64,000 nucleotides of DNA from Lithospermum erythrorhizon (GCA_019722365.1 JADFUC010000514.1:186001-250000); one strand, 5' to 3'. Shown: positions 11,555-24,690, counted from the stretch's first letter. Program-made: numbers and translations. The notes: generated from the sequence alone by a model not told the origin.

Positions 11555-13409
11555 ATTATCAAACGCAATTGTTGACCAAGAACTTTTTAGCACAAAGCAA
11601 TTTGTGGTGATTCAAGATCTAGGACTAGGAGAAATTAAATTATAATTTGGACATAGTATCTTTTTTTCTTCTTAAGATACTAGAAAAGGAAAGGAAAAAG
11701 AAGGTTGCTGTTTGGGAGTTCAAAGCCACCTTGTTGTTGAAATAATGGACAATTTGATGACAAGAAGTCGACAACTCTTTTAATGGCCAAAATGGACATT
11801 GGTCTCGTTTTTTAACGACTCTTAATATATGGACAAGATTTTAGTCCCGATACCAACAAGATATAGATATTTGTACTTTAGTGTTATAAACTTAAGGATT
11901 TAATTATTTCTGTCCTTCAACTTCAATAAACCCAATACCAATTTATCCTCTAAATTTTAAACCGATAAAGCTTGATCCCCAAACTATTCGGAATGGCCAT
12001 TTCGCGATTACACATTCATTTTTGTTAAAATTAATCCACTCACGGGGCTGCAGAAAATTGAATTCTACACATATTGACCATGTAGCTCAATTTTCAAATA
12101 AAAAGTAATTGAGTCAATTTAATATTTGTACAACGCCATTTTTTCCTTCATTAAAACCATGATCAGCTTTAATAATACGACCTATCGCGGCTACTGAGTG
12201 AGCAATCCGAATTGCTATGCTTAGTTGATGGTGCAATCTGGATCTCCATTGCGAAGTAATGAAATGGAAATAACTGACCTATTATGGCCAGCAATCAATC
12301 AAGTTATTAATCTGTGAGGCTAATATTATCGGTTGCAATCAACTCTGACCTCCGATTGCAAATTACGAAACAAACCGAATCCATTCGACAAAATTCGCCG
12401 ACGTAAAAAAATTAACCCTAAATTTAAAATCAATATTTGCTTTTACTATTCAATTTGGAGCACAATATACAATGTAGGTCAACATTCGAGTTATATTCAA
12501 GATGGAGCTACATGAATTGCTACGATGTCAAACTCGAGCATTTATGTTACTATGTACCATTTGTCCATTCTCGTCCGTACCGTTCTCTAACACACAAATA
12601 ATATTTGATCAAGTGTTCAATTTATATTATAAAATAAGGAGATTATTTGCTTCAATTTTAACCACAAAATAATACGTGTATCTGTATCAAAATCCAAGCA
12701 TTGCATTTATCTCACGCCACAAACGCCCGCTAATGTGAGATTAGATTATGTACAAATTAATCTTCTCAAGCATATTACACAATTAAAATCTAATGAGTTA
12801 CTTATAAATATGTTAAATTTAGGTTTCTTCACCTTAGCGATCTAACTTTGTTCATTTGAATTTTTATGTGTACAATATTACCACATATAACATATTTTAG
12901 ATTGACTTTGATCAAATAAGCCAATCCAGTGGCAATAAATATAAGAAGCTGAAAACATATATACTATGTTTTGGACGTAAGAATCGCAGTGGTATAAGAA
13001 TATATACTCAACTCGCAGTTAATCGAAATAATTAGTAATAAATAAAATTGTTTGTTTCCGATACAATAATTTTCAAGAGTGAGAATGGTAGAATTAACGA
13101 TTAAAACGTTGATATATATCAGCCCTCCATTCTCAGCTGATTTGGGGGAAAGGATTAGGGGAACTATGGTAATCTGGTGTTTACTTAAGGCACGAATACT
13201 TTAATTAATCAAATGAGCTTCAAACAACAAAAAATTAATAAATTATCCCTACTCCCCTTGATCCTCTTCAAAACAAACATACCAATAAAGTGAACCAAAT
13301 ATACAAACTTACAAATTATTTTCCCCAAATTCTAAATGCACCAACTATTATAAAAAAATTAACAAACTTGAAAAATCAATAAAATATTAACAATAAATTA
13401 GGAAGGGTC
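11555..13409. other. AT-rich intergenic DNA, no gene recognised
   Basis: No conserved protein frame on either strand. A slightly richer patch at about 12150-12400 contains no recognisable domain. Confidence 0.4.
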
Positions 13410-13610
13410 GTGGTCCGAATTCTCCATATAAATTAATTACGAATCTATTTTCGAACCGATCTACGAACCAGTTACTTAACAACCTAGGATCCGATTAATC
13501 CAACCGATTATAAACTAATCGCTGAACCGACACGTATTAAAAATTCCACTTGATTTCTTAATTGATCGATTTTCGAATCGATAGAACCGAACGGGATCGT
13601 CCCAAATCCA
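13410..13610. repeat. Short CGAACCGA-rich tract
   Basis: Clustered CGAACCGAT, CCGATTA and GAACCGAC words resemble the termini of the repeat family at 23250-23880 and 37118-37745. Only a terminal fragment seems to be present. Confidence 0.35.
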
Positions 13611-14088
13611 ATTCCATTCCACTCTATGGCCAACCCAAAAAAACAGATGTGTGCTATGCTCTAATCTTCATCCTTCATTGTCTTCAAAATACATTTCTCT
13701 TTGCATCATTCAATTTGAAACTACCCAATTGGTTAATTGAATGAAAAATCCAATCTTTATTAATTAAATCAGCAAATTTCAGCTAAAATTTCATTTTGAA
13801 TACTTTCTTGAATCATATTTGGACTAAAGGTGAGTTTTATTCTTCCTAATTGTTCATCATATTTGGACTTGCATTTATGTATTTTGATTATTGATTAGTG
13901 TGTTTAATTATATCCAATTTAATCAAATTGTTATGCTCTTAATGAGAATTATTTAATTTATATTGTATGGTACGTTTTGTTTTTCAAGAATATAGTGTAG
14001 TTTTGAGTTTTTAATAGGTGAGTTTTTCAATTTTGAACTCAAATGTTTTGTATATGGTGTATTATATTTGTTTAAACATATAACATAT

Positions 14089-14375
14089 GATAGTATTTTT
14101 AACGTAATTTACTATGAAGATGATAATTTTGATTGAAATCGAAGTAATTAAAGTTAGGTGTGTTGGTTCATGACGTAAAGTTTGTTAATTTTGATCATTG
14201 AAAATTAAACTTTACAGTCTGTGTGGCATGGACAGAGTGTCATATTTGATGAAAATATAAAAATGGTAGCATTTTTAACGTAATTTACTATTATCATGAT
14301 AATTTTGATTGTAATCGAAGTTAGGTGTATCCAGCTAAGGACGTAAAGTTTGTTAATTTTGACTATTGGAAATGA
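14089..14375 (+). repeat. Direct duplication, offset about 176 bp
   Basis: The order ATTTTTAACGTAATTTACTA, ATGATAATTTTGATTG, AATCGAAG, GACGTAAAGTTTGTTAATTT is present twice, with AACGTAATTT at 14101 and 14277. It lies in what is probably a 5' UTR intron of the DDRGK1 gene. Confidence 0.65.
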
Positions 14376-14995
14376 CAATCTTTTTTGGATGGAGGAAGTA
14401 TTTTGCAAAAAAGATTGGATATTTAATTGAATAACAATCCCTATACTTGCTATGTTTGTACTTCTATTACTCACTTCAACCCAAAATGATTGTTCATTTT
14501 TTGTTCGATGGCTTAAGTTTTAATTTGTCAATCCAATTATATATATATGTTGTTTAATCTATGGTGAAAAATATATCAAATGTTATTGTCTTAATGCATT
14601 TTATTGCTGAAATAATAATTTTGATTCAAATAAAAAATGTCAATTAAATTGTCCAGCATACTCTGATATCAAAGAAACAATAACAACTCAAATCTCAGAG
14701 TACAAAAATTACATAATATTCACTCCATTCCAGAAAGATTGTCCATTTTGATTTTCAGTGTTCATATTTAACAAACTTCGTATGCCAATTTTCAGAATAA
14801 TTAGAGTGATAATTTTGAATTTTGTTCTAATCAATTAGCTTCTTGATTTTGTTTAGACTTGATTCCTGTTTAGTTTAAGACACTTAGTTTGCATTGTTAT
14901 ACTACCGAGACCAGTAGAGTTAGGACGAATAATTGTCACTGCAAGCTATAAATTTTTTGCTGCACAGGTCAACCAACGAAAACATTAGCGGGAAA

Positions 14996-17692
14996 ATGGA
15001 AGATATTTTGGTGGCAATACTCTCTATGCTTCTTGTTGCCTCTCTTATTCCGCTTTATCTGTGGAAACGCCGATCAGATTCTCGCGCTACTCATGAGCAC
15101 GAAGATGAAGCTCAGGTACCGTTTATCAAATTTTTAGTTTTTGTTTGTTTAATTTGTGCATTATGAGAACCGGCTTTTAATGGAATTTTAGTTGTAAGGT
15201 AGCCCATATCTATATTAGAGAAACTAGGAATCTAGGATTATTGAGGTTATAGATCACTAAATTTATTTTGGTTGTTTAATCAAGTGTACTTATTAATGTA
15301 ATTTTATACTTCGCACGTTTTTTTTATTTGAATGACCTACTTCCCCAAAAAAATTGCTGCAACAATGATGACCTCTCTTCTAATTTTCTACAACATGCCC
15401 CAATGCCTCTGGAGAAGCTCCCGCCTAATAGATAAGAAGCGTAGGTAGTACAATGAGCCATTTTGATTTATCCAATTTCATCGAAGAGCCAAAGAATATA
15501 AAATCTTTGTCTCCATCGGACATGAAAATTATCTCCTTATTTTCTATTAACACTTTTTGTGAATCTCATACATGATTTTCCTTTTATACTAGTGTTGTTA
15601 CAAATTTGACGCCTTCTATTTGAGTACCTATATGATTTTCCTAATACTCTTGGTTAACTTTAAAAATTGGTATAATAATACTCATAATACATTTTCTGCG
15701 TTTTTGCCAAAAGTCAAGTTTGGTCAGTCATTCAAATAAAAAGGAAGAATGTTGATATATTTTGTTTTTTGAGAACTTATATTTAATAATTGGAATGTTA
15801 GGTTAGACAAAGAGACACAGTGGTAAGGGATGGAACTGATAATCGAAGGATGCGTAGAAGAGCTGCTGTCAGCACGTCTTATGCAGCTGCAACTATTGAA
15901 GGTATGCTACTCTCTAGGTAAAATGTATAATGATTTAGCCATAATTGGCTTGGGTATACAATTCAGACTTTAATTCCTGTTCCCAAAATACCTTCAATGC
16001 CTGAATTTTTGTCATTTCTCTTTGTGAAACCTAACTGTAATCTTGAACTTGAGGGGAGTGAAAATATTTGGCAGGGAATCAATTTATGTTTAAATGGTTG
16101 TCATATTGCACCTCATATATTTATGAGATGTTGGCAAACTTAATCAAGCTTCATCTTTGAATTATTTATGGGTTCAGAAACTGCTGATGAAAGTGATGAT
16201 GAAGATGAGAACTATGCTGCTAAAGCATCAACAAAAAAGGAAAAGAAACGTCAAGAGCGTGAAGCCCAGAGACAGGTATGAACATTTGAGACTTCTCAAC
16301 TTTGAATTGTGTACTATTTGTTGCTGGGTATGGATCTATGTTTTCAGTCGGCTATGATTTTGAATAAATGTTCTTATAAATGAGCACAAAGCAATTCCTG
16401 CAATGTCTTCCTGGAGACTTTATTGCTTCAACAATTGTTATGTGAAACGACTTTATTCGTAATTGAAGATTTGTCTTTAACTGTGCTTCTGGTAGGCCGA
16501 CGAGGCTGCTCGTAGCTCAAGGCGAACTAAACAAGACCACTATGATGAAATGAGGAGGAGAAAGGATGAAGAGCGGGAAGCAAAAGAACGACAGCTGGTA
16601 AGTTAACTTGATAAATTCCCAGAATGTTTCCTGCATTGTTCCTATATTGACATTTAAATGTAATGTTTCAGGAGGAAGAGGCGAGAGCTCAGAAAGCTAA
16701 GGAGGAAGAAGCTTCTGCATTGGAGTTTGAAAAATGGAAAGGGGCATTTTCAATTGATGAAGAAGGTGTAACAGAAAACGAAGTGCCAGATGGTAATCGA
16801 GACCTGCTTTCCAATTTTGTGGACTACATTAAGGTAATTCAGCATCATTGACGGACTCCTACACGGGATAATTAAATTAGATTTTATTCTATTGATTGGA
16901 GTTGTTAAAATGGATTGTTAAAACAGATGCCTTGTTAACTCATTGTTATATGTCATGAAGAAACATAAGTGTATTCCTTTGGAAGATCTTGCTGCAGAAT
17001 TCAAGTTACGGACTCAGGTATACCAGTAATTTTGTTCACATGTTTTCTCTGATGAATTTTTTGTGGAAATAGACAATGATGTGGATTCTGGAAGGCACTA
17101 CTTTCCAGTTGAATACTACATGAGAAACTTCTGGCTAATGTCTGATTACCTATTTGTTCTTGCATAATGCAAAATATTCTTTTTTCCATACAGGAATGCA
17201 TAAACCGGATCACCTCTCTGGAAAATATGGGTATGCTTTTGACTTTTCTCAATGTTTATAAATTCACGACCATCTACATTAGTACATCATTATTTTTGTT
17301 TTTATCGTGTTTTGACGAATGGGAGCCTCTTTAATGCATCTCGCTGTCTTTAGTGGGAGCCTCTTTAGAGGCGTTCGGCCATGTACTTGTTGTTGTGATG
17401 CCTCTTTCAGTTCACTGAAGTTAGGAGCTCGATTTTAAAATATCGTCATTTTGTTGTAGTTTCAATTTATTCTTGATAACTGAAATGTGCATCAGGGAGA
17501 CTCTCCGGGGTCATGGATGACAGAGGAAAATACATATACATCTCAATGGATGAAATGAGAGCAGTTGCTGATTATATAAAGCGTCAAGGCAGGGTCAGTA
17601 TTGCACACCTAGCTAGCAAGTCCAATGAGTTCATCGATCTTGAATCCAAAGTCCAACTAGTAGAGGGTGTTGGTGGAGAAGATGAAATGTAG
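14996..17692 (+). CDS. DDRGK1: DDRGK domain-containing protein 1 (UFBP1), ufmylation E3 cofactor
   Basis: ER-membrane protein that anchors the UFM1 ligase UFL1 and supports ER protein homeostasis. Eight exons join in frame: 14996-15115, 15802-15901, 16178-16275, 16496-16597, 16672-16833, 16961-17017, 17194-17230 and 17496-17692, giving 290 residues, the normal length. Residues 3-23 form the N-terminal membrane anchor. Residues 70-165 are charged and coiled-coil-like ([33 protein letters not shown]). The C-terminal winged-helix part holds [23 protein letters not shown] with the name-giving DDRGK at 233-237, and [14 protein letters not shown]. An in-frame ATG at 14933 would add 21 residues ahead of the anchor; 14996 was chosen because the family starts just before the membrane segment. 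A leader exon ending near 13829 (AAAG|GTGAG) spliced to the acceptor at 14967-14968 is likely but unproven. Confidence 0.93.
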
Positions 17693-19224
17693 TTTTCCAA
17701 AGTTTTGTTTTCGGATATAGTTTCGTAATGATAAAAATAAGAAATGTTCAAGAGCAGAGAGAACACACTTCATAAAAGGTTCCCACATGTTAAACTATTT
17801 TAAAATATGTCATAAATTTAATAATTGTGTAATTCCTTTTTGGTCCTCGAGTTAAATAAATTTATCTATATTTTAATGTAAAAAACGAGTTTAGAGGGCA
17901 ACACATAAAAGAACAATAATTCATAAGGTACCCAAGAAAAGAAATGATATTTCAGAGACCTAACTGAAAATTAAACTTTAATTTAGGGTTCAATCGGTGA
18001 ATTAGTCTATTTTACTAAGTTTTTAAAACCTCATTTAATTTCTAACAATCTTACTATCATCCATAATGGTGGTATTAAAACCCATAATGGTGGGTGTTCA
18101 GTTTCCAGTAACTAATTCGGAATTCAATCCCCACTCCTCCTAATTCAACTCCACATAATGCAAAATCAGATATCATTAATTGTGTTAATAAAAAATTAAA
18201 TCGAATTAATTTTCTTAACGGATACGGTGTGAGCGATATAAAATTAATTGTATGATATTATTTTGGTAACATATCCAGAATTACCATATACATGAAATAT
18301 TTTCAAGTTAGGAAAGTAATATATTATGACTTTCAAATGTTATACAATGTGATATTTTTTAATATGTAGTGTATAGGTTAAGAAGTAAAAATGGAAATAA
18401 TAAAGAAATATATTTAATAAATATTTTCATATCAAAATTCAAATGCAAATTTTGTATCAAATATTTTCCTTAATTAACAATTTAACATGTGTCCTGGACA
18501 CATATTTAAAAAACCGATACAATATACTCCACTGAGCACCAAACATCATTTCTTTTTCAAACAACATAAAGATTCCTTAAAAAAAAAAAGACATAAAGAT
18601 TCCTCTAATATGATTTTCAACCGGAAATGCATGATTTTTCCTATGTCTACAGTATTTGTTTGGTTTTTGTTTTTTTTTATTCTCTAATAGTGATATTCAC
18701 TCTCTTGACAAAATCAAAATCAATCAATCAACCAAACATTTGAGTTTCGACTTGGTAAAGCAACTCAAGAGAACCTAAGAACGATTGGAGCTCATCTTGT
18801 GAAGATTAATAAACTTGGCATCAAGAAAATTGAGGTAATATTATTGTCTTGAGATTATATTCTTAAGAATCATGAGATTTTACATGCATTCAATGCTCTT
18901 TTTATTTTTCAATTTTACTCTTAAAGTCTAAGTGAAATGTTTGTAACCAAATACTAATAATGAACATCCAAATGGACTCCCAATTAAAAATTTGAATGAA
19001 GGTAATAGATATTCAGGAATCAACAATTTTATTTGACATAAAATTAATGTAAAACGATTCAGTTGCAAATATATATGACACTAGCAACAAAATTTAAGAC
19101 CATTTAAACCTTACAAGATGGTTTATATTGTCTATTTTTATTGTAAGAAGAAGTTGTATAATACATGACTTGTTATGAGTTGAAGTACAAAAGAATAGAA
19201 AGGAAATTGAAGTCCACAAAATAC
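17693..19224. other. AT-rich intergenic DNA
   Basis: Includes the presumed 3' UTR of DDRGK1. No conserved protein frame; the 66-codon frame at 18487 is low-complexity and not convincing. Confidence 0.4.
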
Positions 19225-19425
19225 CCGTACGGCCCCAACAACGGCGTCTGGAGAGGCCGATGGAGGGGCCGATTGCTTTCCAGAGAATTTTTGCCCCGCA
19301 GCTACCGGTTAGTGAGGCCATTCGGGGCAAACGGCTGCAGAAATTTCTCTTGCACGCCTGCTGCGCAGGCCGCTTAAAAATTTGTTGACAGATTTTGAGC
19401 CTTCATGCAGCGCGGCCGCTACCTT
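19225..19425. repeat. Isolated GC-rich block, origin unknown
   Basis: Sharp GC-rich island (GAGGCCGATGGAGGGGCCGA, CACGCCTGCTGCGCAGGCCG) in AT-rich DNA. No recognisable domain in either strand. Probably a SINE or retroelement fragment, by comparison with the other GC islands in this window. Confidence 0.3.
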
Positions 19426-19967
19426 TTAAATGGATCATTATTCACACTTGCTAAGTACTTTCTATGCGATGACAACACATATATTATATACATACGTAAG
19501 CGATATCATGACACATCACATACAACATGTGAGAATTTATTTGTGCTATAAAAGTGACAATTTATTTGTGCTACAAAAGTGACAGTTTGGTTGTGATTCA
19601 TTACTTTAAAATTTTCTAAGAACAATTATTTCGTTTTTGCTTTCAACATTTTCATATAAGTTTAATCTTTACTTCAATCATAACATTTTTAGCCTTGTTT
19701 TATCCACCAATACAACATTTCATAGATAAGACAAAGTATTGTATTTAGGGTTATTAGTTTGTCATTGAAGACTTGTGAATTGTAGTAATTGTAATAGACC
19801 TTGTAATAGTTGTTCTTGTGAAATACAAATTTATTTCACATTTTACAAATCTACTATATGTTAAGTAACAATTAGTTCTTGGAATGAAAACACATGGATT
19901 CTAAACTATTTTTTTTAAAAACACATTGTTAAGCTTTTAATTTTAAATTGTTGTTTTTAAAACGCAG

Positions 19968-20937
19968 AGCCTCAATGGTGATACTATAGATTGTGCTTCA
20001 TCTCATCAACAACCAGCTTTTGACCATCCAGAATTAAAAGGAAAAAGACATTTGGTAGGTTGGATAAATTATAGTTTATGATTTGTTATTTATAATGTTT
20101 ATAAATAATAATAAAAAAGAATATTTTTGGAAATTTTAGGATCAGCCTGGAAGAGACATGTAATTCTTTATCTGAAACAACTGAAGAGTTTTTGCTATGG
20201 AGCATGTCTGGTGACTGGAGAGACATGTCCACAATGAATTATTCAAATAACAAGATTAACCGTGGAAGACGTTTTAAGATCTAGGAATATATCTACATTT
20301 GGGAGGAAAATCATTAAAAGTTCAACTTCAAAAGACAACTCTACCGATGTCCACGAGGTATATAAATAAATAGATATAATTTGTATTATATGTATTTTAA
20401 CTTGGTTTCTAATTAAATGAGTCAATAACACATTCATTTAATACTATATTTTAAATAAATTTTATATTGATATTTGCGGCTGCTGATTTGTACAAAAGTA
20501 AGGGCAAGAGAGCATTAGTCCCCCATTTTTAGTCAATTGTTCAGATTTTATTTTTGAGGGTTTTAATCTTTGATTATATGTTTAGGTTCATGCTTGTCAT
20601 GTCGTTAACTATTTGATTAAAATACTAGTTATCGTAAAGTCGTAACTATTTGATTAAAATATTAATTATTGTAATTACCTGACTAGAATATGGAGTATTT
20701 TTTGTGTTGATAATTATATGTTGTTTATAGGATGGTGAACATTCTGCAATTGGAACTATAATCGAAGATAAAGATTTTGGAGCACAAGCAAACATATATG
20801 TTTGGGAACGAACTCTTGAAAGTCCAAATGAATTCAAATTATCACAAATTTGGCTTTCTGGTACTGATTCTAATGTAGACCAAACTCTATTGAAGTTGGA
20901 TGGCAGACATGTATATCTATTGTTAGTTAGTTTATTT
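19968..20937 (+). pseudogene. Neprosin-family (DUF239/DUF4409) pseudogene, activation domain only
   Basis: Neprosins are secreted plant proteases with an N-terminal activation domain. Three exon-like pieces match that domain. At 19968-20054: GDTIDC then QQPAFDHPELKG, where the family has a QPAFDHPLLK block. At 20140-20357: CPQ, stop, IIQITRLTVEDVLRSRN, corresponding to the CP..TIPI.R...EDVLR block. From 20731: EHSAIGT, FGAQANIYVWERTLESPNEF, LSQIWLSGTDSNVD, then after a one-base frameshift NSIEVGWQ. GT-AG boundaries bound the first two pieces. Defects: an in-frame TGA in exon 2, a further frame change in exon 2, the shift in exon 3, and no catalytic Neprosin domain downstream. It cannot make a full protein. 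A short open frame covers exon 3 on the opposite strand but is only a shadow. Confidence 0.75.
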
Positions 20938-21718
20938 CTCATTGTTAATAATATTGATGATTTGTAAGTAGAAGTACCTTTGATAAGTGTAATTCGACAG
21001 GGCAAGTTGATGGTGCCAATATATTTTTTGGGATTTAGTTTGTGTATTTTATTCTTTTACTGTTTGTGTATTTTATTCTAATTGTGTTTAGTTAGAAATT
21101 TTTATATGTAATTTTACAATACTACGTAATTATACTCTTCATTACTAATTTTTTTAAAAGTTACAAAATAATGTCCATGATCAAAACCTACATATGATTT
21201 TTCCTAAAATTTAGCTAACCTCCTTGAATTGACAAAGAAATTGAATGCCCACTATATACATAGACTTAATATCGTATGTCGCTTATTATTAATATCTATA
21301 TGATCTTTTTACTTTTTACTTTTTCAATTTTTGTTCTCTATGTTTTCAAACCAAACTTTTCTAATGCAAAGTTTAAATTCTTGCACTGCTTCATCTTAAA
21401 GAACACTTTTTTGGTTTCCACAACAAGTAATATCTTCCTTTTCGATTCAATTTTATAATTAATTTAGTAAAAATATCATATCATAATATTTTGGATTTAG
21501 TATTCACATGGGGGAACTTTTGAATGAGTACTAGCTAATTTTACAATAAATTTTACGTGACATGCAACGATCAGACATCCGCAGACCAAGGTAATATGAT
21601 TGCTGATAGCATCATAACACTATATAATATAGCTCAATATGCTGCTACTTGGTAATCTATATGCTGACACCAGAAAACGTTCATGACCTTGGTTTCTTTT
21701 AAACTTCGTCTTTGTTGA
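20938..21718. other. AT-rich intergenic DNA
   Basis: No continuation of the Neprosin catalytic domain and no other conserved frame. Confidence 0.4.
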
Positions 21719-21948
21719 CTATGGATCAGCAGGGTTCGGATTTTTGGGGCCAACTTTGTGATGGTGCAATGGGTCTGGACCGGAAGGCACCTCTGAGTTC
21801 CACTCATCAAAGACATACCTCCATCACCACTACTTTCTTGTCATCTCTTGTTGTTGCATGTCCATGTTTCTCACTGCTACCTTTGGCAACCAGCGTCACT
21901 TTTTTGGTAGACACCCCATGAAGAACATCAAGAAACCTTACATAAAGA
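21719..21948 (-). CDS. Candidate CLAVATA3/CLE signalling-peptide gene, 3' portion
   Basis: On the minus strand, 21758-21790 encodes VPSGPDPLHHH, the core of the CLV3/CLE peptide hormones that act in stem-cell control. The frame then reads a short basic tail (KVGPKNPNPADP) and stops at 21719-21721, as CLV3-type genes do. Upstream, 21948-21810 is open in another frame and reads like a propeptide (LHGVSTKKVTLVAKGSS, HGHATTRDDKKVVV). The frames could be joined by an 82-nt intron (donor GTGAGA at 21874, acceptor CTCAG ending 21793), which would give SK ahead of VPSG. Read straight through, the CLE frame has DEWNSE there. CLE peptides normally start R-x-V-P, and that arginine is missing in both readings, so a decayed copy is possible. 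No signal-peptide exon was found at 21950-22400. Confidence 0.55.
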
Positions 21949-23249
21949 CAATTATCCAAAATTTATTTGAAAAAAAGGATATATATATATATATATGATC
22001 TATAAATTATTAACATGTCCATAGGTACCTACCTAAGCCGGGATACGAGATCTTTGGATACATAATTTTAACCCCGCGATAACAACGAAACCAAGCTCGA
22101 ATCAACTCATCAAAAATCGCAAACACTAACTTCTAATTCACAAAAGATAAGCAAGTCAGTCATAGCCAGAATAACCGATAAACAATTTCGATTTATTTCA
22201 TTATATTCAAGCACCTGTAATATAACATCTGGCGATTCCATGTGTCAAATAAATCATATATATGATCTACATAAACTAGAATAATAGAGAACAAGTTAGA
22301 CAATCACTAACCTTTCTGTTCAAGGACAATGGTGGGCCTCCTAAGAGAAAGCAAAGAGTTAAAACAAAGAGGACAAAAACAAACTTATTTATAAATAACA
22401 CAATCTTACGATATAAAACTGTAATCACAATGTGGTTTAACAACTCAAATTCTAAAGAGGATGGTGACAGATTAAATTATACTAGTACAAAATAATGTAG
22501 ATAATTGAACATTTTATAGATTAAAAGCCTATGTTAGTCTTTTTAGCAAATGATGATTTGAGCAGTCATTTCTCAAAGATGGCCGAATGATTATGAGTAT
22601 GCATATATATATCAAACAGCCGTTAATTGATGTAACACCCTGCTCCTCCTGACAGCTGGGCGGCGCCACTCTTGGTTGATGGTTAATTAGTACTCCAACG
22701 TCATTTCTCAAAAACTTTGTGTTTAAGTCTTTCGTAACATAATTACACAAAATACTTTTTGTACTTGATATAATAAGTGAGGATATCTAAATTTACGATG
22801 AAATAAGTTTTGAATATATAAATAAATTAATTAAATTTTCAATTGTACTAACATATTTTTTAAACATTAGAAAGGACTGTCCCATCCAACCTCATTAATT
22901 CCATCGAAGATACTAAAAAAGATAATAGATTTTCCTAATTTCTCATTTTGCCCCTGGCAATATACAATCCAAAATTTTGAATAACAAGACAACGTGTTAA
23001 CAAAATTCAAAAACAATGTTTTGGAATTTCTATATAGCACATTGGTAGTACTAGTAGCGGATCTTGAACGAGGAGAAAAATCATTAATCCTTTAAAATGG
23101 AAAAATCATTATTATGAGGATCGGCTACAATCAATTATTATAAAAATCAACTTTTAGTTTTTAATACACAATCACATCTTAAGAAGGTAGTATAGACTAC
23201 TAGCATACAAGATTCTGAAATCAGTACATTTTTTTGGCAATCTGAAATG
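21949..23249. other. Intergenic DNA with an (AT)n microsatellite
   Basis: An (AT) run lies at about 21980-21996. If the CLE locus is a gene, its first exon and promoter should be here, but none was recognised. The rest holds no conserved frame. Confidence 0.4.
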
Positions 23250-23880
23250 AGGGTGTGAATAAAATTCGAAATCGGTGCAAATCGAACCTAAAATAATCGA
23301 AATTTTTGAAATCGAAACGATTTAGGTTCATTGGCCGGAGAGTATCAAAACTAATTTATGGCTCGACATTTGAAATAATCGAACTGATCCGAATCGATTT
23401 CTAAATTTTATATAGATTTCTCAATTTTCATTTATTATCATTTTCAAGATCACGAAGATTGGTGACGCTAAGTATTATTTTAAAAAGCATTTAATTTATA
23501 TTTAACTTTATCTGGTTGCCAGATAATTTAATAAAATATATATAAATCTTTCTAAAATTAATAATATAGGAATACAAAGATATGTAAAAAGAATAGTATC
23601 AGATATCAATGCTGCATTTAAATCAGATAATTAATCTTAAAAGCGAGCTTCATCGGGAATTATATATTGTATCTATCTGTGGATTCTTAATTTTGAGTTC
23701 AAGATAAATATTACCAAAATTGTCTCAAAAACCGAAAATTAACCTCAACCGAACTGTAATCGATGGAAATCGAATCGATTTAAGTTCGGCCTTAAAAGAA
23801 CTGACTTAAATGGGGATGGCTCTGGGTTGAATTAAAAAACCGAATCAAACGAAACGAACCGATTCATAATACCCCTACAT
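23250..23880. mobile_element. MITE-like element with CGAACCGA-type ends, copy 1
   Basis: About 630 bp. The left end has GAGGGTGTGAATAAAATTCG and the right end, read on the minus strand, TAGGGGTATTATGAATCGG. Both ends carry repeated ATCGAA / CGAACCGA words. The AT-rich core matches 37118-37745 over most of its length (CATTTATTATC, TATATAAATCTTTCTAAAA, AATACAAAGATATGTAAAAA, TTTTGAGTTCAAGAT, AATTGTCTCAAAA). Non-autonomous DNA transposon by inference; hAT-type termini are the nearest resemblance. No target duplication was found. Confidence 0.6.
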
Positions 23881-23980
23881 CTACCTATAAGGAATGTATA
23901 AATGTGTATGAAATCAGTGTACCAGAAGCTGTGCTGCACAGAAGATTCGCATTTTCAATTCTTGATGAATACGTAATAAA

Positions 23981-24149
23981 TACTCCTCCCACATCAAAAA
24001 GGTTAGGGAATGTTTTATTGTACATTTATTGTCCTCTATTTTCTCCTCTCACTTCATTTTCCTTCACCGCCATTTAATAAAAGTAGAAACTTAATTGAGG
24101 ATTTTTAAATTTAAAAAGAATATTCCTTAGATTAAGGGATGGAAGAGTA
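23981..24149. mobile_element. Stowaway-like MITE, 169 bp
   Basis: The left terminus TACTCCTCCCACATCAAAAA and the right terminus read on the minus strand, TACTCTTCCATCCCTTAATC, form imperfect inverted repeats starting with TA. Non-coding. Confidence 0.55.
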
Positions 24150-24449
24150 TATTAAATCATTGTATCGCATATATTATCTATAAATTTTTCCAAATGAAGT
24201 CAACTCTTGGTAAATTTTTTTCCAATTTAAGTACTACTTTTACATTTGGACAAAATCATATTCTATATTTCACTTTTTAGAGCACCTATATAATTATTAC
24301 AAACTAGACAATTGTTTTGAGGGCTCAAACAAAACTCTGGGCATAGCTTGAGAGTGGAAGCTACCAGCCATTACGAAGTGCATGACGGCAAATTGGACTA
24401 GGATTCTGATCTGAGCAAGAAATGTAAATTGTGTAATGCTATATGATTT

Positions 24450-24690
24450 TGTTATGAATATAATTATAAACAATGTAAATAGTAGATTTAAAAATAAAAA
24501 AAGAAGAAAATAAATTTTATTACTTGATATTCAATACATTAAGGCTGATTATTTATAGTGCTTCAAGATAAAGTACATACTGTGATAACTTTGCAAACAA
24601 GAAATTTACTTTTTTTTAATCGCTCTATTCTCTTTCGGCTAAACAAGACAACTCGACGATGTGCTCAAGACATCCATTATTTCCATAACA
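24450..24690 (-). repeat. 3' LTR of element A
   Basis: Shares GAAATAAATTTTATT, GATATTCAATACATTA and CATTATTTCCATAACA with the copy at 29595-29832. Confidence 0.7.

Noticed and set aside
14933..14995. Longer N-terminus for DDRGK1
   Set aside because: The in-frame ATG at 14933 would put polar residues before the membrane anchor, unlike the family; the acceptor-like CACAG at 14968 also falls inside this stretch.
20646..21005. 119-codon minus-strand open frame
   Set aside because: It is the complement of the third Neprosin exon, whose plus-strand reading matches the family.
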